This document shows, one piece after another, positions 24,251-28,318 of a stretch of 28,318 nt of DNA. The stretch is from Thermoplasmata archaeon. Lineage in GTDB: Archaea; Thermoplasmatota; Thermoplasmata; Thermoplasmatales; Thermoplasmataceae. The translations under genes and the position numbers were made by a program. The notes beneath the pieces are model-generated. The model was not told where the DNA came from and did not search any database. It was given only the letters and a program-made list of their open reading frames with translations. The stretch is taken from positions 1 to 28,318 of the forward strand of contig JAKAYM010000008.1 of NCBI GenBank assembly GCA_021826795.1, read 5' to 3'. Every line of letters starts with the position of its first letter. Position 1 is the stretch's first letter.

Positions 24251-25435
24251 ATGGATAAACTGAAAGTTATTAGGAGTACATATTTGACTTACTCCATAGT
24301 TATTATAATATTCATAACTTTCATGGTCAGGGCATCAAACAATATGATGATGACAACTATTTCACTGTTTTCCAAATATGATCTTCATTTCGATCAGGTA
24401 CAGGTGGGACTTACCGAATCACTGATGGCTCTGGCTACATTCATAACTACTGGCCTCATCAATTCAAGGTTGGACACAGTACCAAGACGCTTTCTTTTTA
24501 TTGGAGCAAATATTGCTTTTACTGTTGTTCTTGCTTTCATGCAGTTTTCAAATTTTGTAACGGTATGGTTCTTCATAGCCGTTGCTGGACTTGCCTTCGG
24601 AGCCATTATGCCCAACATAATCACATCTGCTGGTATGATAGAGAATAAGAAGGCGAGGGAAAAGATTCTTGGCATATATACCTTGGCACTCAGTGTGAGC
24701 CTGATTGCTGGACCGGCCTTTGAATCATATATACTTAAATTCGAGCCATTGAGATACATATTTCTCTTCTTTGTTCCATTCGGAATAGTAGCATCTGTAC
24801 TTTCGCCTTTCTTAAGATTTCCGGATAGCAGGTCAGAGGTTAAAAAGAAAAAAATCAAGGTGTTCAGGGAACCGGGATTCCGGGTAGCAGTTTATGCAAT
24901 TCTGGCATACAACGTTATTTTTGCACTGCTGATAACCTTCGGCGGTATATATGCAAAGAGTGTACTCAAGTTGAATTTATCAGATGTGGCCCTGCTGTTT
25001 ACAGGATTTTTTATTGTTTCGTTTTCATCACGGCTTTTCATTTCATGGAAGGCACCGGAGAATCTGTGGCATTACCTTGCCACTGCAATTATTATTACCC
25101 TTACCGGAATTATATTACTGTTTTTCAGCGTCAATGATATTGTATATATATTAGCCTATCTTCTTCTTGGAATACCCCATGGTGTAACCTATCCATTATC
25201 AATAGTATCAATAAGCAGGACTTTTGACATGTCTTACAGAAATATGGCAAACAGTTATTTCTTTTCCATTATGATGGCAATAGGGATTATAACACCAACT
25301 GCCGGTGGTATAATAGAGGACCTCATCGGGTTCAGGTACATGTTCCTTGCACTGTTTCCGGTAATACTGTTTCTTCTATTTACATCAAACTCCAATATGA
25401 AAAAAAGTATGACTAAAATCCCTGATTCGACATAA
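24251..25435 (+). CDS. MFS transporter of unknown substrate
   Basis: This 394-residue protein has about 12 hydrophobic segments and a central hydrophilic loop (about 195-210, SRSEVKKKKIKVFREPG) between two six-helix halves. Motif A is weak (INSRLDTVPRRF), as in many drug- or metabolite-type MFS members. GPAFESYILKF after helix 5 and GGIIEDLIGFRYMF after helix 11 are typical MFS spacing. Nothing in the sequence identifies the substrate. It has its own TATA-like box. Its stop is one base from the stop of the convergent amino-acid permease gene, so the two transcripts must overlap at their 3' ends. Confidence 0.82.
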   Translation: MDKLKVIRSTYLTYSIVIIIFITFMVRASNNMMMTTISLFSKYDLHFDQVQVGLTESLMALATFITTGLINSRLDTVPRRFLFIGANIAFTVVLAFMQFSNFVTVWFFIAVAGLAFGAIMPNIITSAGMIENKKAREKILGIYTLALSVSLIAGPAFESYILKFEPLRYIFLFFVPFGIVASVLSPFLRFPDSRSEVKKKKIKVFREPGFRVAVYAILAYNVIFALLITFGGIYAKSVLKLNLSDVALLFTGFFIVSFSSRLFISWKAPENLWHYLATAIIITLTGIILLFFSVNDIVYILAYLLLGIPHGVTYPLSIVSISRTFDMSYRNMANSYFFSIMMAIGIITPTAGGIIEDLIGFRYMFLALFPVILFLLFTSNSNMKKSMTKIPDST

Positions 25436-25436
25436 A

Positions 25437-26852
25437 TTATTTCGGCTCGAGTGATTCCTCCTCAATGGACATTTTGGCCGCTTTCCTTACCTTATCAGGA
25501 TGCAATTTATATTCTATAAATGTCATAATTCCTGCAATTGGAATCCATGCAATGCCTATATACACTGCTACGTTCTCTGGATATTTTTCTGGGGATATTA
25601 CTGTACCTACCATTATAATAACAAGAATCAATATCCCGATTACCGGTATAATTATGTGTTCCATGATCTTTAATTTCCCGATACGTTTCATCATAAAAGG
25701 CAATGATATAGAGGCAACTATGTGTTCTGTATATGCGGCATACGCATTGATTAAAAGCATTATCAGGCCGCCCTGAACAGGACCGAACAGTATGCCGAAA
25801 ATTACAGCTATAACAAATGACATTACAAATATTGTAAGTGCGGCATTCGACGGAGTTTTATATTTTTTGTGAATCTTTGCTATGCTAGCTGGCAGGAATA
25901 ATATACCGTCCCGGGCAAAACTGTAAAATATTCGAGAATCCGCATTGCTAACTGAAATGTTGTAACCCATAAAACTGTTTATAGTAACCAGAATCAGGAG
26001 TATATATATTACTGGATTCAACCTGCTGAATAATATAACCCCTGGATCATGTCTTCCTGCAAACGATGACATGGCTGCAGGTCCCCAGCCAATGGTAAAT
26101 GCATACGAGACAATTATCAGTGTAATACCTGAAAGTATTACCGTACCTATGAGTGCTTTTTTAATAGTCTTCTGCGGCGATACAGCTTCCTCTCCCATGG
26201 CAGTTATCGACACAGTTGTACCAAAGTAAAGTATCATGGAATAAATCATGGCAAAAAGCAGCTGGGATATTCCAGATATGTATTTTGTTCCAAATACTGC
26301 CAGTGTGTTCAGCTTCCCGGCATTAATGATAATCAATGCAGAACCTATCAGGAGCACGGCTACTTCAATTATTCCACCTGCTATCTGGTAATCTGTGGAA
26401 ATTTTCATTCCCCTGTGTGTAAATATAAACGATATTAAAGCCGCAAAAAACGCAACGGGCAGCCAGAAAATTATTCCCCTGTATGTTGGATCTATCAGGG
26501 TAATGAATGCCGCGAGTCCAAGGAATCCGAAACTACCATAACCGATTAACCCGTAAAATGCCATGTTCCATGCCTGAAATGTACCTGCTATGCCACCCAA
26601 ACCTTTCCCGGCAAATGTATAGTACGATCCCGCAGAATTGACGTGTTTTGAAAATTGATAGCCGGTATTCATTATGAATAGATAAGCAAAAACACCTAGA
26701 ACGAGGGCCAGCGGGGTTGCACCCAGTGCATATTCTACTACTCCGGTTAATAAATATGCAGCATCTGCAGCCACTGAAAGTGTCCCCATTGCCTGCCACA
26801 CTAATCGAAATCCTCCCAGAGAGTTACGCTTCAGCTGTTCATTTTCAAACAT
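25437..26852 (-). CDS. APC superfamily amino acid permease
   Basis: This 471-residue membrane protein has about 12-13 hydrophobic segments. The N-terminal half follows the APC pattern: SLGGFRLVWQAMGTLSVAADAAY, the broken first helix, then HVNSAGSYYTFAGKGLGG, the conserved helix-3 region of amino acid-polyamine-organocation transporters. TAMGEEAVSPQKTIKKALIG is the usual loop before helix 7. It is expected to move amino acids or polyamines into the cell with protons. The C-terminal tail is acidic (IEEESLEPK). The ATG at 26852 is preceded by a TATA-like AAATATAAATA near 26866-26876 on the minus strand. Substrate is unknown. Confidence 0.87.
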   Translation of the reverse strand: MFENEQLKRNSLGGFRLVWQAMGTLSVAADAAYLLTGVVEYALGATPLALVLGVFAYLFIMNTGYQFSKHVNSAGSYYTFAGKGLGGIAGTFQAWNMAFYGLIGYGSFGFLGLAAFITLIDPTYRGIIFWLPVAFFAALISFIFTHRGMKISTDYQIAGGIIEVAVLLIGSALIIINAGKLNTLAVFGTKYISGISQLLFAMIYSMILYFGTTVSITAMGEEAVSPQKTIKKALIGTVILSGITLIIVSYAFTIGWGPAAMSSFAGRHDPGVILFSRLNPVIYILLILVTINSFMGYNISVSNADSRIFYSFARDGILFLPASIAKIHKKYKTPSNAALTIFVMSFVIAVIFGILFGPVQGGLIMLLINAYAAYTEHIVASISLPFMMKRIGKLKIMEHIIIPVIGILILVIIMVGTVISPEKYPENVAVYIGIAWIPIAGIMTFIEYKLHPDKVRKAAKMSIEEESLEPK

Positions 26853-27158
26853 ATAAGTTCAATAGTTATTTATATTTAAGATTTTATAATATTACAAGTA
26901 AATTGTAGAATTAATGTTACAAAAATTTACAAATTATACAAAAAATTTTTAGTTTAATATTGCTGATTGGACATTTACGGCACACATGTTTTTGCAATTC
27001 TTAATAATTTGAAAAATAAAACAAATAATAAAATACTTCAATTAAGTTGACAATTTTTATCAAAATTGTGATTATGGGAATTTCCTAAAAATTAACTATA
27101 TTCCCACCAACGATAAATATTATTTATTTGCAGTGAAAGCTATGTATACTATTCACCA
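26853..27158. other. AT-rich intergenic region with two dyads
   Basis: This 306-bp gap holds the permease promoter at its left end. Further right are a perfect hairpin ACAATTTT-TATC-AAAATTGT (27050-27069) and an inverted pair TGGGAA (27075-27080) and TTCCCA (27101-27106). Both dyads lie 50-110 bp after the stop of the SHOCT-type gene, so they may end its transcript or control the permease. Imperfect direct repeats of TACAAAAATTT occur around 26920-26950. No gene was seen. Confidence 0.4.
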
Positions 27159-27536
27159 TTACTTTCTCAGAGTTTCAATTATCTTCTGATACTGCTCCTC
27201 TGTGATTTCTCCTTTTGCTAACCTTTCTTTTGCTATATTTTCGGCATTATTTGACCACATGCTATGCCTTTCCATGTAAGTGCCCCCAATATTAGCAAAT
27301 AAGAAACGCACGAATATTATAACAAATATAATGGTTATTATAGCCAATACAGCCATTATAGGTATCATTATAGCTAATCCATAAGGCGCATATCCATTAC
27401 CTGGCATATTAAATGGTCCGTAAGAACCATTATAATAATGACCGCCAAAAAGCACTGCCATTACTACAGAGACAGTTGCCATAACAGCAACAAGAGCCAC
27501 CAGTATCCAAACCATATTCCATACTTTCTTTTCCAT
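27159..27536 (-). CDS. Small SHOCT-domain membrane protein
   Basis: This 125-residue protein has two transmembrane helices (about 8-30 and 52-80) with a glycine- and asparagine-rich extracellular loop between them (GGHYYNGSYGPFNMPGNGY). It ends in a SHOCT motif, AKERLAKGEITEEQYQKII (102-120), a short helical hairpin that often ends bacterial and archaeal membrane proteins and promotes oligomerisation or interaction. It follows the membrane-bound winged-helix gene by 55 bp on the same strand, with a pair of palindromes in between. The pair looks like a regulator and its target or partner. Function is unknown. Confidence 0.75.
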   Translation of the reverse strand: MEKKVWNMVWILVALVAVMATVSVVMAVLFGGHYYNGSYGPFNMPGNGYAPYGLAIMIPIMAVLAIITIIFVIIFVRFLFANIGGTYMERHSMWSNNAENIAKERLAKGEITEEQYQKIIETLRK

Positions 27537-27572
27537 AATATATATATCAGGAAATAGCTCTTAAGCCCTACC

Positions 27573-27610
27573 TGAAACATGTTTCATGGAACTATTTGAA
27601 ATAGGTTTCA
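27573..27610. promoter_or_regulatory. Paired palindromic operator TGAAA-N4-TTTCA
   Basis: TGAAACATGTTTCA (27573-27586) is a perfect 14-bp palindrome. TGAAATAGGTTTCA (27597-27610) repeats its outer ten bases exactly 24 bp away, a little over two helical turns. They lie between the winged-helix gene, whose last codons overlap the second site, and the SHOCT gene, 37 and 61 bp before its start. A dimeric winged-helix protein binding both sites is the natural reading. Confidence 0.6.
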
Positions 27611-28158
27611 GGGAGAATTATCTCATTTGTTACTCCTTTTCTTTGCTTTAATATAACACCTTTGTTTTCCAGAGAAGCAATAGCTCTTGAAGCTGATGCT
27701 TTCGATATTTCTGAGGAAGCAACAATCGCACTCTGGAGCATTACATTATTGTGCTTCATGAGAAGATCAATAATATCAAGTTCCGTTTGAGAAAAAAACT
27801 CCGTTGTAAGTATCTCTTTCCCTGGAGGTTTTTCCATGTTTTTCTGGGATTCGTGCCCTGGAACCAGGATGATTTTTTCCCTATCGTGCGCTATAAACAT
27901 TGGGTAGATGTGTATAATGTCCCTTAGGGAAATTACCAGAATCACGATATTGATTGTCATAATAATCAAAATCAGGTAAAAATCATAGGAAAGCAATCTA
28001 TATCCAAGGAGAACAATCGTTACCATTATGGTAACTGAAATCATTATTATTATGAGAGAAAGAAAGAGAGAAATAACGTAAAAAGCTATGGATTTCACTA
28101 TTGAATTTTCGTTTATTTTTTTTACATCTATTTCTCGAGAATGTTCTTTCTTTTCCAT
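27592..28158 (-). CDS. Membrane-anchored winged-helix (MarR-like) transcription regulator
   Basis: This 188-residue protein starts with a charged tail, then two transmembrane helices (about 24-53 and 61-82), then a cytoplasmic linker. Its C-terminal domain (about 121-186) is winged helix: TEFFSQTELDIIDLLMKHN, the recognition region SKASASRAIASLENKGV, and a wing LKQRKGVTNEIIL. Membrane-bound regulators with this layout are frequent in archaea and probably sense envelope or membrane signals. An SD-like GAGTTGAT lies about 5-6 nt before the ATG on the minus strand. The paired palindromes downstream are its likely binding sites. The signal it senses is unknown. Confidence 0.78.
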   Translation of the reverse strand: MEKKEHSREIDVKKINENSIVKSIAFYVISLFLSLIIIMISVTIMVTIVLLGYRLLSYDFYLILIIMTINIVILVISLRDIIHIYPMFIAHDREKIILVPGHESQKNMEKPPGKEILTTEFFSQTELDIIDLLMKHNNVMLQSAIVASSEISKASASRAIASLENKGVILKQRKGVTNEIILPETYFK

Positions 28159-28252
28159 ACGGTATCAACTCATATTTCTTTCTATCTTCTTATTTTACGT
28201 GGCATTTAGCAAATCTAGTGGTTGTGTACAATATTATGTGTAAATATAAACC

Positions 28253-28288
28253 CCCTGTTACCAATGAATTGATCATTAAATAACAGGG
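28253..28288. repeat. Long two-part inverted repeat near the right edge
   Basis: CCCTGTTA (28253-28260) and TAACAGGG (28281-28288) are perfect 8-bp arms. Inside them AATGA (28263-28267) and TCATT (28273-28277) pair again around a 5-nt loop. The whole can fold as a 13-bp stem with one small internal loop. It is about 100 bp before the winged-helix gene and may be a terminator or regulatory element of that gene or of one beyond the edge. Confidence 0.5.
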
Positions 28289-28293
28289 AGAAA

Positions 28294-28317
28294 TACCTCT
28301 TTGAACAACAGGAGGTA
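28294..28317. repeat. Second inverted repeat at the right edge
   Basis: TACCTC (28294-28299) and GAGGTA (28312-28317) are perfect 6-bp arms, extendable by a G-U pair. The right arm contains AGGAGGT, which on the plus strand is a perfect ribosome-binding sequence and could serve a gene that starts just past the edge. AACAGG recurs at 28282-28287 and 28306-28311. Confidence 0.35.
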
Positions 28318-28318
28318 A

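Noticed and set aside
28253..28318. Start of a CRISPR array at the right edge
   Set aside because: The recurring unit is only six bases, copies are in opposite orientations, and spacing is not regular; inverted repeats explain it better.

Overview
This window looks like a stretch of a Thermoplasmatales-type archaeal chromosome (Ferroplasma, Acidiplasma, Picrophilus or a relative). The reasons are its AT-rich composition, short intergenic gaps, and many genes with a TATA-like box about 22-27 bp before the start codon (leaderless transcripts). It also carries a large surface protein built from the 'TFTE-(N/G)-xPxGxxW ... YLPNGTYxY' repeat typical of this group. The genus assignment is inference; there is no rRNA or other marker gene here.

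Layout. 1-4.4 kb: the 3' end of a cysteine-synthase-like gene meets, tail to tail, a leftward group (MFS transporter, aspartate-racemase-like protein, sphingosine-phosphate-lyase-like PLP enzyme). 4.4-6.6 kb: a rightward acid-sugar module. It has a DUF1537 four-carbon acid sugar kinase split into two genes at its domain boundary, followed by a PdxA2-type dehydrogenase. The divergent MFS transporter shares its promoter region. 6.7-10.8 kb: a DHA2-type MFS exporter, a HAD phosphatase and a cytoplasmic M13 metallopeptidase. 11.0-14.2 kb: one giant membrane-anchored protein with 11 tandem repeats. 14.6-18.1 kb: leftward glycerol kinase, cupin and flavin disulfide reductase genes. 18.2-19.6 kb: an intact IS1634/IS4-like transposase-derived gene in which the catalytic acidic residues appear to be lost. 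19.8-24.0 kb: a tightly overlapping sugar-type ABC operon whose two permease domains are fused into one protein. 24.2-26.9 kb: an MFS transporter and an APC amino-acid permease, convergent. 27.1-28.2 kb: a membrane-bound winged-helix regulator and a SHOCT-type membrane protein with a paired palindromic operator between them. The window ends in two inverted repeats.

How the genes work together. The region is dominated by transport and scavenging of small organic compounds: three MFS carriers, one ABC importer and one APC permease. Next to them are enzymes that could feed triose phosphates. DUF1537 plus PdxA2 is expected to turn a C4 acid sugar into dihydroxyacetone phosphate, and glycerol kinase makes glycerol-3-phosphate. 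No CRISPR array, tRNA, rRNA or intact insertion sequence was seen. The most unusual items are the split kinase with its dedicated ribosome binding site, the DDE-less transposase-like gene behind a dyad-covered promoter, the fused MalF/MalG permease, and the operator pair of the membrane regulator.
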